Origin: Bacteroidota bacterium
GTDB lineage: Bacteria; Bacteroidota; Bacteroidia; AKYH767-A; 2013-40CM-41-45
Assembly: GCA_016720655.1 (NCBI GenBank)
Contig: JADKKE010000012.1
Coordinates: 56,969 to 120,968 of the forward strand
Length of the DNA stretch: 64,000 nucleotides
Direction: 5' to 3'
The notes below the pieces were generated by a model that saw only the letters and a program-made list of their open reading frames with translations, did not search any database and was not told the DNA's origin. This document shows, in pieces, positions 49,476 through 58,252 of this stretch. A program made the position numbers and the translations under genes. The first letter of the stretch is position 1; every line of letters starts with the position of its first letter.

Positions 49476-50432
49476 TCAAAGATTGCAGGTCTTCTCTACA
49501 AGATATGAATTTCTGTCGCTGGAACTTCTCGCGATCAATTCACCAATAAACCCCGCTAAAAATAATTGTGTACCCAAGATCATTGATGTCAATGCAATAT
49601 AAAAAGAAGGGCGGTCGGTCAATAGTCGTGCGGGCAGGTTAAAATAAACATGATACAATTTTCCCAATCCCAGATAGAGTGCTGTTATAAATCCTATCAT
49701 GAACATAATGGAACCGAACAATCCAAACAGGTGCATGGGACGTTTACCGAAACGGGAAACAAAAGTAATGGACAATAAATCCAGAAAACCATTGACAAAT
49801 CGTTCCAATCCAAACTTTGTGATTCCGTACTTCCGTGCACGATGTTCTACAACCTTTTCTCCAATCTTCGAGAAGCCGGCCCATTTGGCCAATACCGGAA
49901 TGTATCGGTGCATTTCACCATAGACTTCAATACTCTTGACCACATCTTTCCGATACGACTTCAAACCGCAATTAAAATCATGAAGATTATTTATACCGGA
50001 CATTTTCCGTGTAGTCCAGTTGAAAAATTTACTTGGAATCGTTTTGGAAATAGGATCGTATCTTTTCTTCTTCCAACCCGAAATCAGATCGAAACCACCA
50101 CTTCTAATCAATTGGTACAATTCCGGAATTTCATCCGGACTATCCTGCATATCCGCATCCATAGTGATGATAACATCTCCTTTGGTAACCGAGAATCCTT
50201 CATTCAATGCAGCTGACTTTCCATAGTTACGACGGAAACGAATTCCTTTAACGGAAGAATTTTCCCGACCCAACTCTTCGATGATGGACCAGGATTTGTC
50301 CTTGCTCCCATCATCAATAAAAATTATTTCGTACGAAAAATTATTGCTTTTCATCACCCGCACGATCCAATCGTGGAGTTCACGAAGCGATTCATCTTCG
50401 TTGAATAAAGGAATGACTACCGATATATCCAC
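49476..50432 (-). CDS. GT2 polyprenyl-phosphate glycosyltransferase (DPM/ArnC-like)
   Basis: A 318-aa protein with an N-terminal GT-A domain (DISVVIPLFNEDESLRELHDWI, then MDADMQDSPDEIPELY with the metal-binding DAD, and RRNYGKSAALNEGF) and two C-terminal membrane spans. The family moves a sugar from UDP- or GDP-sugar to undecaprenyl phosphate at the inner face of the membrane. The gene starts ten bases after DUF4199 and is followed by GT4. Confidence 0.9.
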   Translation of the reverse strand: MDISVVIPLFNEDESLRELHDWIVRVMKSNNFSYEIIFIDDGSKDKSWSIIEELGRENSSVKGIRFRRNYGKSAALNEGFSVTKGDVIITMDADMQDSPDEIPELYQLIRSGGFDLISGWKKKRYDPISKTIPSKFFNWTTRKMSGINNLHDFNCGLKSYRKDVVKSIEVYGEMHRYIPVLAKWAGFSKIGEKVVEHRARKYGITKFGLERFVNGFLDLLSITFVSRFGKRPMHLFGLFGSIMFMIGFITALYLGLGKLYHVYFNLPARLLTDRPSFYIALTSMILGTQLFLAGFIGELIARSSSDRNSYLVEKTCNL

Positions 50433-50442
50433 CTGTGCTTAA

Positions 50443-50979
50443 TTATCCAAGGTTGTTGCTGTTGAATGGATTCTCTTCTTTCTTCAGAAATATTGAAATC
50501 ACCAGGGAAAAAAGAAAACCAATAAAAGTTGTTCCCAGAATCGAGAAAATAAACAACCATGTCGGAGTCATGAATTTTTTTGTGTAATCCAATGCTGTAG
50601 CAATTTGTTCTTCGCTCATTCCCTGATCCATCAATTGCTGTTGAGACATGTCCATAATCTTTTGGGTCATCTCAGGTGCAATCCAGACAAAAAATATCAG
50701 TGTAAACGCGCCGGAAACAATTCCTCCAAAAATGGAAATCAGTGTGCCTGTACCGAGCGCTTTACCATAAGCGATTGTTCCGCCAAGATCCTGGTCACGG
50801 TAATTCTTAACTCCCAATACAATAAATGTGATCAGTAATAACCAGTTAATCCATTGCGGGGCCTTTGACTTCACATCCGTACCCATAAAATAAAAGATCA
50901 ACATGATTGCAGCAGCAGCCAATCCAAACATGACGCCGTAGGTAATAGCTACTTTAGTCTGAGAGCGAGGGTTTTCCAT
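50443..50979 (-). CDS. DUF4199 membrane protein
   Basis: A 178-aa protein with four membrane spans, typical of DUF4199. The ORF is open further upstream to 51030, but that start lies inside the promoter at 51001-51030, so ATG at 50979 (MENPRSQTKVAITYGVMFGL) is the correct start. DUF4199 has no assigned function. It is often found before a GT2 gene in this phylum, as here. Confidence 0.85.
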   Translation of the reverse strand: MENPRSQTKVAITYGVMFGLAAAAIMLIFYFMGTDVKSKAPQWINWLLLITFIVLGVKNYRDQDLGGTIAYGKALGTGTLISIFGGIVSGAFTLIFFVWIAPEMTQKIMDMSQQQLMDQGMSEEQIATALDYTKKFMTPTWLFIFSILGTTFIGFLFSLVISIFLKKEENPFNSNNLG

Positions 50980-51000
50980 AATAATATTTTCAGATGCTTG

Positions 51001-51030
51001 CAAACCTACATGAATTCCAGCAATAGGCAA
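51001..51030 (-). promoter_or_regulatory. Bacteroidota-type promoter for the DUF4199-GT2-GT4-DUF5686 operon
   Basis: On the minus strand TTG (51030-51028), a 19-base spacer and TAGGTTTG (51008-51001) match the consensus exactly. The predicted start site, near 50995, decides the DUF4199 start codon. Confidence 0.8.
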
Positions 51031-51138
51031 AAGAATTTAGCAGCTTCCCGCCCCTACTTTTTAACAGCAAATTCTTGCATTTCATTCAATGAGAATGAAT
51101 TAAAAAAATTTAAAATTTATCGCCCTGACAGGTAATAA

Positions 51139-51171
51139 TTGCTTTTTATTCTCGCTGAATGTTTACTTTTG
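51139..51171 (+). promoter_or_regulatory. Promoter of the 4.5S RNA gene
   Basis: TTG (51139-51141), a 22-base spacer (slightly long) and TACTTTTG (51164-51171) lie directly before the RNA. Confidence 0.6.
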
Positions 51172-51173
51172 CG

Positions 51174-51274
51174 TACGGGTAAGTCCTATACGACCAGCTC
51201 CTGCAAACCTCCCCAGGCCGGGAACGGAGCAAGGATACGTGGTTGAGCGGTGCGATGTAGTCAGCTTACCCGTA
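51174..51274 (+). ncRNA. ffs: Signal recognition particle RNA, small bacterial type (4.5S RNA)
   Basis: The 101-base region is bounded by a closing stem TACGGGTAAG / CTTACCCGTA and contains the conserved apical part CTCCCCAGGCCGGGAACGGAGCAAGG, which matches the SRP RNA helix 8 that binds Ffh. It is followed by TTTTTC as a terminator tail. Together with Ffh it targets nascent membrane proteins. Confidence 0.92.
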
Positions 51275-51524
51275 TTTTTCTTTTTGTCATTGTCATTGTG
51301 TGTAATTATCTGATTTTTAGACACTTGCGTTTATCGGAATTCACACAGAAATTTCAAAACTCAGCACTTTAATTTCATCACAGAGCGAAAACTCTGGATA
51401 GCTCAAGTTTTTTATAATTATCTCAAGTGTTTGTTGTTTAAAAATTGCTCTCATTTTATCAGGCAGGGATAAAATAAGTTAATTTTAGAAACTCATTCCA
51501 ACACTAAAATAAAACTCAATTCCA

Positions 51525-52193
51525 ATGAAATTCTTTATTGACACTGCAAATCTATCTCAGATAAAAGAAGCTCAAGACTTAGGGGTACTTGATGGAGTTA
51601 CCACAAATCCTTCCCTGATGGCAAAAGAAGGAATTACCGGTAATGATAATGTCCTCAAGCATTATGTTGATATCTGTAATATAGTCACCGGTGATGTCAG
51701 TGCAGAAGTGCTCTCAACTGATTTCAAAGGAATCATCGAAGAAGGTGAAATGCTTGCTTCCCTTCACAAACAAATTGTCGTGAAAGTCCCGATGATTAAG
51801 GAAGGTGTAAAAGCATTGAAATATTTTTCAAACAAAGGCATCAAAACGAATTGTACACTTGTATTCTCCGCAGGTCAGGCTTTGCTCGCTGCAAAAGCAG
51901 GTGCCACTTATGTCTCTCCATTCCTGGGCCGACTCGACGATATTAATTTGGATGGAATGGATCTCATCCATCAAATAGTCCACATCTATCGTACATATGA
52001 TTTCGGAACTCAGGTACTTGCTGCTTCCATTCGTAGTCCTTTGCACATTGTGAAATGTGCCGAAGCCGGTGCCGATGTTGCAACCTGCCCTCTTTCTGCT
52101 ATCCTCGACCTTCTCAAACATCCTCTCACTGATATTGGCCTCTCGAAATTTCTTTCCGATGCGAAGAAATTTAGTGATGTCGTGGTGAAATAG
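51525..52193 (+). CDS. fsa: Fructose-6-phosphate aldolase / small transaldolase (TalA-like, MipB/FSA type)
   Basis: A 222-aa protein of the small class I aldolase family. The N-terminus MKFFIDTANLSQI and GVTTNPSLMAKEG are diagnostic; the Schiff-base lysine is Lys87 in IVVKVPM, and DVATCPLSAI lies near the C-terminus. Bacteroidota members are usually annotated as transaldolases of the pentose phosphate pathway, and the FSA-or-transaldolase choice cannot be settled here. The stop codon is the first base contact of a GAGAGTA heptamer array. Confidence 0.9.
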   Translation: MKFFIDTANLSQIKEAQDLGVLDGVTTNPSLMAKEGITGNDNVLKHYVDICNIVTGDVSAEVLSTDFKGIIEEGEMLASLHKQIVVKVPMIKEGVKALKYFSNKGIKTNCTLVFSAGQALLAAKAGATYVSPFLGRLDDINLDGMDLIHQIVHIYRTYDFGTQVLAASIRSPLHIVKCAEAGADVATCPLSAILDLLKHPLTDIGLSKFLSDAKKFSDVVVK

Positions 52194-52241
52194 AGAGTAG
52201 AGAGTAGAAATTAGAGAGTAGAAATTAGAGAGTAGAAATTA
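52193..52241 (+). repeat. Tandem heptamer array, alternating GAGAGTA and GAAATTA
   Basis: Seven perfect 7-base units: GAGAGTA twice, then GAAATTA and GAGAGTA alternating, ending with GAAATTA. The first base of the array is the last base of the transaldolase stop codon. Confidence 0.93.
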
Positions 52242-52311
52242 GACGTTTGTCATACCTAATCCTCTAAAGCAATCATTTCCATCTACAAATTTGGAAATTT
52301 CGTTTCTCCCA

Positions 52312-52374
52312 TTCTTAATTCTTAATTCTTAATTCATAATTCTTAATTCTTAATTCACAACTCACCAACCAACC
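52312..52374 (-). repeat. Tandem heptamer array before a start codon (TTCTTAA type)
   Basis: Nine units in register: TTCTTAA (three), TTCATAA, TTCTTAA (two), TTCACAA, CTCACCA, ACCAACC. The array ends one base before the ATG of the Sua5 gene at 52376. The purine-rich strand is the minus strand and reads into the spacer, facing the array at 52193. Confidence 0.93.
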
Positions 52375-52375
52375 T

Positions 52376-52993
52376 ATGCTTCTGAAGATATTTCCCGACA
52401 ACATGAATGACCGGTATATCGACAGGGCTGTAAAGTTGCTGAAAGAAGGTGGTGTTGTTGTTGTTCCTACAGATACAATTTATGCTCTTGCGTGTGATAT
52501 CCGGAGGAGTGATGCATTTGAAAGAATCTGTCACATTAAACACGTAAAGCTTGACAAGGCGAACTTTTCATTTATTTGTTATGACTTGAGTAATATTTCA
52601 GACTTCACGAAACCTTTCAGCACATCTGTTTTTCGATTAATGAAAAGTTGTTTGCCCGGGCCTTTTACTTTTATTCTAAATGCAAACAGCAATGTCCCGG
52701 CAATATTTAAATCCAATAAAAAAACCATTGGTATTCGGGTTCCCGATAATAACATTACCCGAAGACTGGTAAAAGATCTTGGCAATCCAATCATGGTGAC
52801 AACTGTTCATGGTGGTTCTGACATTCAGGATTACTCTTCTGATCCTTTGGAAATAGATGCCCGGATTGGAGAACAGGTGGACCTCGTAATCGATGGCGGA
52901 TACAGTGAACTGGAACCTTCCACAATCATTGATTGTACAGATAACGATCCTGTTATTATCCGACAGGGAAAAGGGATTGTTGAACTTCAATAA
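52376..52993 (+). CDS. L-threonylcarbamoyladenylate synthase (Sua5/YciO/YrdC family)
   Basis: A 205-aa YrdC-fold protein with KLLKEGGVVVVPTDTIYALACD at the N-terminus, KHVKLDKANFSFIC (the KxR-like active-site strand is partly changed) and LPGPFTFILNA. The domain makes threonylcarbamoyl-AMP for tRNA t6A37, although YciO-type relatives may not. No Sua5 C-terminal domain is present. The closeness of the LDKANFSFIC stretch to YciO makes the YciO subgroup possible. Confidence 0.83.
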   Translation: MLLKIFPDNMNDRYIDRAVKLLKEGGVVVVPTDTIYALACDIRRSDAFERICHIKHVKLDKANFSFICYDLSNISDFTKPFSTSVFRLMKSCLPGPFTFILNANSNVPAIFKSNKKTIGIRVPDNNITRRLVKDLGNPIMVTTVHGGSDIQDYSSDPLEIDARIGEQVDLVIDGGYSELEPSTIIDCTDNDPVIIRQGKGIVELQ

Positions 52994-53017
52994 TTTTCAA
53001 ATCAAACCGTGTATCCT

Positions 53018-54526
53018 TCAGGTTTTCAATTTTCGAAAAGCCAATGGGAGACATTTAATCAGATCTGAAGGAAGCATAGATATTTCTGTTTTAATTCCTG
53101 CTGCCTCATCGCCGGCAAGTCCATGAATAAAAACTCCGAGCTGTGCTGCTTCCAATGAGGGATATCCTTGCGCCAGTAAGCTTACTAAAATTCCACTCAA
53201 TACATCTCCACTCCCACCTTTCGCCATACCCGGATTTCCGGTAGAATTAAACCAGGCATTTCCGTCCTGGTCTACGATACAGGTGTGGGCTCCTTTCAAA
53301 ACTACTATTACCTTGTACTTTTTAGCAAACTGAATCTGCAATTCAAATCTTTCGAAATCATCTTTTGGTTCTTTGGTTAAACGTGCAAACTCTTTAATGT
53401 GGGGAGTCAGAATTGAGTTTTCAGGAATGTACTCCAACCAGTCAGGATGCTGAGCAAGGAGATTCAAAGCATCCGCATCCAATACAATCGGTTTCCTGTA
53501 AGTGTACAACAGGTGACGCAATGTTTCCCAGGTAAGTGCATTCGTTCCAATTCCAGGTCCGATCGCGACGGAAGTATAATTCGAATAATCCGGGAGTGAT
53601 GATACCAAATTTTCATTCTCATCAATCAGTAACATTGCTTCAGGCGATGTTGTTTGCAAAATCACTTGCCCACACCCAGGCACATGCATCGTAAGCAAAC
53701 CACAACCGGAGCGTGCGCATGCTTTTGAAGCCAGGACGGCAGCCCCCATTTTTCCTTTGCTGCCACTGATGATCATCGCATGACCGAAATTTCCTTTGTG
53801 TGAAAATTTTGGCCGTGCAGGAAGCAGGAACTTCGCATCCTTCATTGTAAAATAATTCCACTTTGTTTCCTGTTCCCTGAGAAATTGAGGATGCAATCGA
53901 ATGTCCATCAAAACCCACTTTCCTGTATAACGACCTGTGGATGGAAACAGAAATGATAATTTAGGAAATTGAAATGTTATTGTCACTGAAGCCTGAATAA
54001 TTGCAGCTTTCGAATCGGAAGGTTGATCTGCAAATAATCCGGAAGGAATATCAACCGATAGAATGTACGCTCCGGAATCATTGATGCGACGAATACACGT
54101 TGCTATTATCCCTGAAATTGGCTTGTTTAATCCACTCCCGAAAAGTGCATCAATCACACAATCCGACTCATCCATTTCCGGGATCTCAGAGGCTGAAGAA
54201 ATTTCATAAATAATTGCCGGATCAAGCGAGTGCAGACGTTCTTGATTGACTAAAAAATCAACTGAAGAATTCTTACCATGCTTTAAGATAAAGACCTTAA
54301 CAGAAAAACCCGATTGCAAAAGCATCCGTGCAATTGCAAGTCCATCACCACCATTGTTTCCCTGCCCGCAAAATATTTTAAACTTCTGATCTTTCTCAAA
54401 TTTAGATTCTATCCATCTGCAACATGATCCTGCTGCTCTTTCCATCAAATCAATGGAAGAAATGGGTTCATGTTGAATCGTATATATGTCCGCCTGACGG
54501 GCCTGCGCATTGGATAAAATTTTCAT
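53018..54526 (-). CDS. nnr: Bifunctional NAD(P)H-hydrate repair enzyme (epimerase plus dehydratase)
   Basis: A 502-aa protein with two domains. The N-terminal YjeF_N epimerase (IFCGQGNNGGDGLAIARMLLQ; VIDALFGSGLNKPISG) occupies about 1-215. The C-terminal ADP-dependent NAD(P)HX dehydratase (about 225-502) has SGSKGKMGAAVLASKACARSGCGLLT, ILTPHIKEFARL and the ATP/ADP loop NPGMAKGGSGDVLSG. Together they repair hydrated NAD(P)H. The gene is complete. Confidence 0.92.
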   Translation of the reverse strand: MKILSNAQARQADIYTIQHEPISSIDLMERAAGSCCRWIESKFEKDQKFKIFCGQGNNGGDGLAIARMLLQSGFSVKVFILKHGKNSSVDFLVNQERLHSLDPAIIYEISSASEIPEMDESDCVIDALFGSGLNKPISGIIATCIRRINDSGAYILSVDIPSGLFADQPSDSKAAIIQASVTITFQFPKLSFLFPSTGRYTGKWVLMDIRLHPQFLREQETKWNYFTMKDAKFLLPARPKFSHKGNFGHAMIISGSKGKMGAAVLASKACARSGCGLLTMHVPGCGQVILQTTSPEAMLLIDENENLVSSLPDYSNYTSVAIGPGIGTNALTWETLRHLLYTYRKPIVLDADALNLLAQHPDWLEYIPENSILTPHIKEFARLTKEPKDDFERFELQIQFAKKYKVIVVLKGAHTCIVDQDGNAWFNSTGNPGMAKGGSGDVLSGILVSLLAQGYPSLEAAQLGVFIHGLAGDEAAGIKTEISMLPSDLIKCLPLAFRKLKT

Positions 54527-54609
54527 CGTTGAAGATTTCCTTAGAATAAATTAAAGACCACATTTCCAATTGCTCAAAAAATTGAACAAGCAGCACCCGA
54601 CATTATCGT

Positions 54610-55554
54610 CTAGTTCAACAATGTTACTTCAATTCCGGAGGAATTCAAATGACTTTTGAGATGTGTTCCGTCACCGTGCAGTGTATAGATCTTTTGTGCT
54701 CCTGTTTCTTTCACCAAAGTCAGAACATCATTCCAATCAGCATGATCACTGATGGAAAGAATTCGGTCACATCGAAAAAAAGACCTTTTCCAGCCGGTTG
54801 CGAAATATCGTATGACCGCTTTGTTTCGTGAAAATCGGGAGAACTGATTCGGTGGCAGCACACAAACACAATTCTTTTGTTGCGTGAACTCCTGTTTGGA
54901 ATAGGGCTGCCAATTCCCGAGCGACATTCCATACTGCTCATAAATTTGATGGTAGGAATGTAAATCCGGATGTACATAAAGTACTTTCTCCGGACAATGA
55001 TTGGACAAAAGTCGTGTAACTCTCTGGGCCTTTCCAATGGCATAAGCGCCAATTAAAATATTTTCTTCCGTCTCTGCCAGACGCTTAATTTCATCAATGG
55101 GATTGGGGTGAATATACGCCGGATCAGCAAATGTAGTCTCGGTAATCAGGTGATCGCATTTTGCAAATTGAAAAGGCTCGCAGCTCTCATCGGATTGCAG
55201 TTTAAAATCTCCGGTATAAAGGTATTTTTCCTGTGCAAATTCCATCAGAATCTGAGCACTGCCCAACATATGTCCGGCGGGAAGAAAAGTGATGACTACA
55301 CCATTGATTTCAAAGGATTCGTTAAACTGAACATCAACAAATTGTGAACGCAAAGATTTCTGAAACCTCCTGTTCATGAGCGAACGCGTTGCAGGCGTAG
55401 TGAAAATCACACCACTGTTTGGTACCGCATGATCTCCATGGGCATGCGAAATGAGCGCTTTATGAACAGGTTTCCGGGGATCCAGGTAAAACTCCCCGAC
55501 AGAACAATACAATCCCGTTGCTGTGTATTGAATAAAATTATTGACGCTTCTCAT
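54610..55554 (-). CDS. Metallo-beta-lactamase-fold protein, exonuclease/beta-CASP-like
   Basis: ATG at 55554 (MRSVNNFIQYTATGLYC) is preferred; an upstream TTG at 55587 would overlap coaE. The metal motif SHAHGDHAVP, a GHMLGSAQILME strand, YTGDFK and ILSISDHADW mark an MBL hydrolase of the RNA/DNA-processing type. The family includes ligase-associated DNA exonucleases and RNA-processing enzymes. No ligase gene is adjacent, so I do not claim the DNA-ligase-linked role. It follows coaE on the same strand. Confidence 0.78.
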   Translation of the reverse strand: MRSVNNFIQYTATGLYCSVGEFYLDPRKPVHKALISHAHGDHAVPNSGVIFTTPATRSLMNRRFQKSLRSQFVDVQFNESFEINGVVITFLPAGHMLGSAQILMEFAQEKYLYTGDFKLQSDESCEPFQFAKCDHLITETTFADPAYIHPNPIDEIKRLAETEENILIGAYAIGKAQRVTRLLSNHCPEKVLYVHPDLHSYHQIYEQYGMSLGNWQPYSKQEFTQQKNCVCVLPPNQFSRFSRNKAVIRYFATGWKRSFFRCDRILSISDHADWNDVLTLVKETGAQKIYTLHGDGTHLKSHLNSSGIEVTLLN

Positions 55555-55583
55555 TCTACATTTTCCTTCTCCAACAAAAGGGA

Positions 55584-56198
55584 TCAATGACCAGGTTCAG
55601 CTTTTTCGTTTACTTCTTTAAGGAGCGCTTCGTGAATGGCGAGAACCTGCGGCAGGATCAATTCCTTTTCATCATTACGAATTACAAAATCACTGCGATG
55701 AATTTTTTCTTCGTCACCGGATTGTCTTTCCATAATCGATTCAATCTCGATTTTTGTTTTTCTGTCCCGCTCCCGAACCCGTTGAATTCGCAATTCTACC
55801 GGAGCCACTACTGTAATAATCTTATCACAATCGGAATCAGCTCCACTTTCAAAAAGAATTGCTGCCTCTTTGATTACATAAGCCGACTCCGGAAATTTTT
55901 TCTTCCACTCCAGAAAGTCAATTTTTACCAGAGGGTGAATGAGCCCGTTAAGAATTTTCAGTTTTTCCGGATTCTGAAAAATTATTTCCGACAATTTTTT
56001 TCGATCAAGTTTACCGGTCTGATCAAAAGCATTTTCCGAAATCTGCTTTCTCACCGCTTCACACAGCTCAGGATATTTTTCATACAAAGATTTAGCTTCC
56101 GTATCTGCATCATACACCGGTATTCCAAACTGTCGGAAGATGTTACAAACAACAGATTTCCCACTCCCAATACCGCCTGTAATGCCAATCACTTTCAT
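55584..56198 (-). CDS. coaE: Dephospho-CoA kinase
   Basis: A 204-aa P-loop kinase with GGIGSGKSVV (residues 8-17), PVYDADTEAK and the LID-like segment IQRVRERDRK. It adds the 3'-phosphate to dephospho-CoA in the last step of coenzyme A synthesis. It overlaps ybbR by four bases (ATGA-type), so the two are translationally coupled. Confidence 0.93.
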   Translation of the reverse strand: MKVIGITGGIGSGKSVVCNIFRQFGIPVYDADTEAKSLYEKYPELCEAVRKQISENAFDQTGKLDRKKLSEIIFQNPEKLKILNGLIHPLVKIDFLEWKKKFPESAYVIKEAAILFESGADSDCDKIITVVAPVELRIQRVRERDRKTKIEIESIMERQSGDEEKIHRSDFVIRNDEKELILPQVLAIHEALLKEVNEKAEPGH

Positions 56199-57214
56199 CT
56201 CTTTCGAAGAATATAATCCACTTTTTCTGGTTCAATAAAAATTGCCCGGATATACGATGGAGCAGTCATAAGCTGAACAGGAATTTTCGCCGGATTCTGA
56301 TCAACCAGTTTCGCTCCATCCACAACGGCATCAAATTGTCCGGCATCCACATCATTGTACCGGCTCAAAGCAACCTGGTAACGGACCATAATTTTATCGG
56401 GAAAAGTTTTTAATGAATATCCGGGATCCACATTCATTGGGTGCACCGGGACTTCAGTTCTTCCTTCCGTAAATTTTTCTACAGGAACCTTAATTGTTAC
56501 AATATCCGTAGCGAATGTAAGCAGTTTATTGGGCACTAATTTTACCGTCCGATGGATGGAAGATTTTACATCTTCAATTTGCAATTTCTCTGTCTCTACA
56601 AAATTCATATTCTCAATTACTGAAGGCGGTCCGGAAACATTAATACTATCCGGTTGCAAAAGTGTATGGCCGGATGAATCGTATTGTTTTTCAAATACAA
56701 AAGTTGCATTCAGGCGCACAGGCAGTCTCTTTACTATTCTGTCGCTGAAATTAAATACAATTGAATCGGGTTCAAAAGAGAGAATCGTTATTTCATTTCC
56801 CAATTGCCGGGAAAAATCTGTAGTGAATGAAACTGTTGGAATCGCAAGTACATCACCAAGAAATTGCTCATTGCTTTTTATCTTGGATGCAACATCGATT
56901 TCAATCGCTTTTTTTTGCTTTTGAAAATCATACGATAATATTTTGAAGCCGGATGTTTTTACCTGGAGTGTAATCTGTTCCGGAAGCTCATTCACAACCA
57001 CTTTTTTTCCGGGAAGATTCCGGTATACAATCGGAAACGTCAAGGATGTAGGATAATCGTGCGATAAAGAAATAAGCAGCCAGAATACCGTAGCAATAAA
57101 AAAACACACCATGATCACGCTCAATCGTCTTTTTAATTTCAAACGATTGGCAGGATCATGGGTGGGCGGACTCAGTGGTGCTTCGTTCACAGGACGATCA
57201 GACTTTAAAGTCAA
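56195..57214 (-). CDS. YbbR-like (CdaR-type) membrane-anchored protein
   Basis: A 339-aa protein with one N-terminal membrane span (RLSVIMVCFFIATVFWLLISLSHDY) and YbbR-like repeats outside the membrane (for example LPVRLNATFVFEKQYD and VPVHPMNVDPGYSLKTFPDKIMVRY). In firmicutes CdaR regulates the diadenylate cyclase CdaA; no cyclase gene is adjacent here, so the role is uncertain. It lies between yajC and coaE. Confidence 0.85.
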   Translation of the reverse strand: MTLKSDRPVNEAPLSPPTHDPANRLKLKRRLSVIMVCFFIATVFWLLISLSHDYPTSLTFPIVYRNLPGKKVVVNELPEQITLQVKTSGFKILSYDFQKQKKAIEIDVASKIKSNEQFLGDVLAIPTVSFTTDFSRQLGNEITILSFEPDSIVFNFSDRIVKRLPVRLNATFVFEKQYDSSGHTLLQPDSINVSGPPSVIENMNFVETEKLQIEDVKSSIHRTVKLVPNKLLTFATDIVTIKVPVEKFTEGRTEVPVHPMNVDPGYSLKTFPDKIMVRYQVALSRYNDVDAGQFDAVVDGAKLVDQNPAKIPVQLMTAPSYIRAIFIEPEKVDYILRKR

Positions 57215-57267
57215 GTATACAAAAAAGAATTTGCTCCCGAAGGCGCAACCCAGGCCGGTAGATCTCT

Positions 57268-57590
57268 TTATTTTGCAGGAACTGGTTGTTCCAAAGCTCT
57301 TGTCGCATCTGCAGATACAGCAGATTTTTCTACACGTACTTTAACATTTGTATCAATTTCAACCATGAAAGTCTTGTCGTTCACTTCCACAATCCTGCCA
57401 TGGATACCACCGATGGTTACCACTTTGGCACCTTTGGTCAATGTTTCACGAAATGTTTTTTCCGCTTTTTGCTTTTTTACCTGCGGACGAATCATGAACA
57501 GATAAAAACAACGATAATGGAAACGAGGAATACAATTTGCATTATTCCACCGCCCTGTCCGGATGTTGCCTGAAGAAGAATTGATAGCAT
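57268..57590 (-). CDS. yajC: Sec translocon auxiliary protein YajC; one frameshift
   Basis: The C-terminal part (MIRPQVKKQKAEKTFRETLTKGAKVVTIGGIHGRIVEV) is preceded in another frame by MLSILLQATSGQGGGIMQIVFLVSIIVVF, the N-terminal membrane segment. One T is missing (minus strand; A5 at 57504-57508 should be A6). Restored, the text is VVFYLFMIRPQVKKQK and the protein has 107 aa, the usual YajC length. YajC joins SecDF in the inner membrane. The gene sits in the conserved nusB-DUF1573-yajC-ybbR-coaE order. Confidence 0.9.
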
Positions 57591-57650
57591 CTTAAAGAGT
57601 TTGTGTTTAGATTTTGGTTAGATTAATATTTTCTGATAAGGGTATTGATT

Positions 57651-58133
57651 TTACTCCGGCTTCACTACATCTGCCAGCACAGAGATCACGTAAGTATTGG
57701 GGATTGTGTTTCCAATCAAAGTAATTGTTTTGTTCTGAAACCCTTCTTTTCCTTCACTGTTGAATGTAACATTGATGATCCCTCCTTCGCCTGGTTTAAC
57801 AGGTTCTTTTGGCCATTCAGGGACTGTGCAGCCGCAACTTCCCTGTGCTGCCCGAATAACAAGATCACCTGTTCCTGAATTTGTAAATCGGAATGCAAAA
57901 GAGACTTTCTCTCCCTGCATAATCTTCCCGAAATCATGAACGGTGTCAGTGAAGTGGTAGGCAGGAATATTTCCTTTTTTATTTCCTGAAGCGGTAGCAG
58001 GATTCTCTACAACTGCGGGGTCTATGGCATTTTCCGGAACTGTAGACGTTTTAGAATCACCGGAACCGCATCCCAGGATAATCAGCGAAGTGATCCCAAG
58101 GAGCAGGAAGATTTTTGCTGAAATTGTTTTCAT
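57651..58133 (-). CDS. DUF1573 lipoprotein
   Basis: A 160-aa protein with a lipobox (SLIILGC, Cys22) after a signal peptide and a DUF1573 Ig-like domain (VHDFGKIMQGEKVSFAFRFTNSGTGDLVIRAAQGSCGCTVPEWP) that holds the conserved CGC of the family. It is probably anchored in the outer or inner membrane. Function is unknown; it is conserved next to yajC and nusB in this phylum. Confidence 0.87.
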   Translation of the reverse strand: MKTISAKIFLLLGITSLIILGCGSGDSKTSTVPENAIDPAVVENPATASGNKKGNIPAYHFTDTVHDFGKIMQGEKVSFAFRFTNSGTGDLVIRAAQGSCGCTVPEWPKEPVKPGEGGIINVTFNSEGKEGFQNKTITLIGNTIPNTYVISVLADVVKPE

Positions 58134-58143
58134 TGATTGTTGT

Positions 58144-58190
58144 TGAGTTATTGAGTTATTAGGTTATTAGGTTATTGGGTTATTGGTTTC
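58144..58190 (+). repeat. Tandem octamer array, unit TGAGTTAT/TAGGTTAT
   Basis: The units TGAGTTAT (two), TAGGTTAT (two), TGGGTTAT and a partial unit lie at exact 8-base spacing. The array lies between the nusB stop and the DUF1573 start, and begins 11 bases from the ATG of DUF1573 (58133). It is the only array of this kind here with an 8-base period. Confidence 0.85.
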
Positions 58191-58252
58191 TTAAAAAAAG
58201 GTCTTGTGGCTATCTAAATGAAGAATATTTTCAAGTTGGATGGGTTGAAACT

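Noticed and set aside
54610..55587. TTG start at 55587 for the MBL protein
   Set aside because: ATG at 55554 gives a normal N-terminus; the TTG start adds an unlikely leader overlapping coaE.
575..58190. Heptamer arrays as possible CRISPR arrays
   Set aside because: The period is 7-8 bases with no unique spacers and no cas genes, so these are simple tandem repeats.
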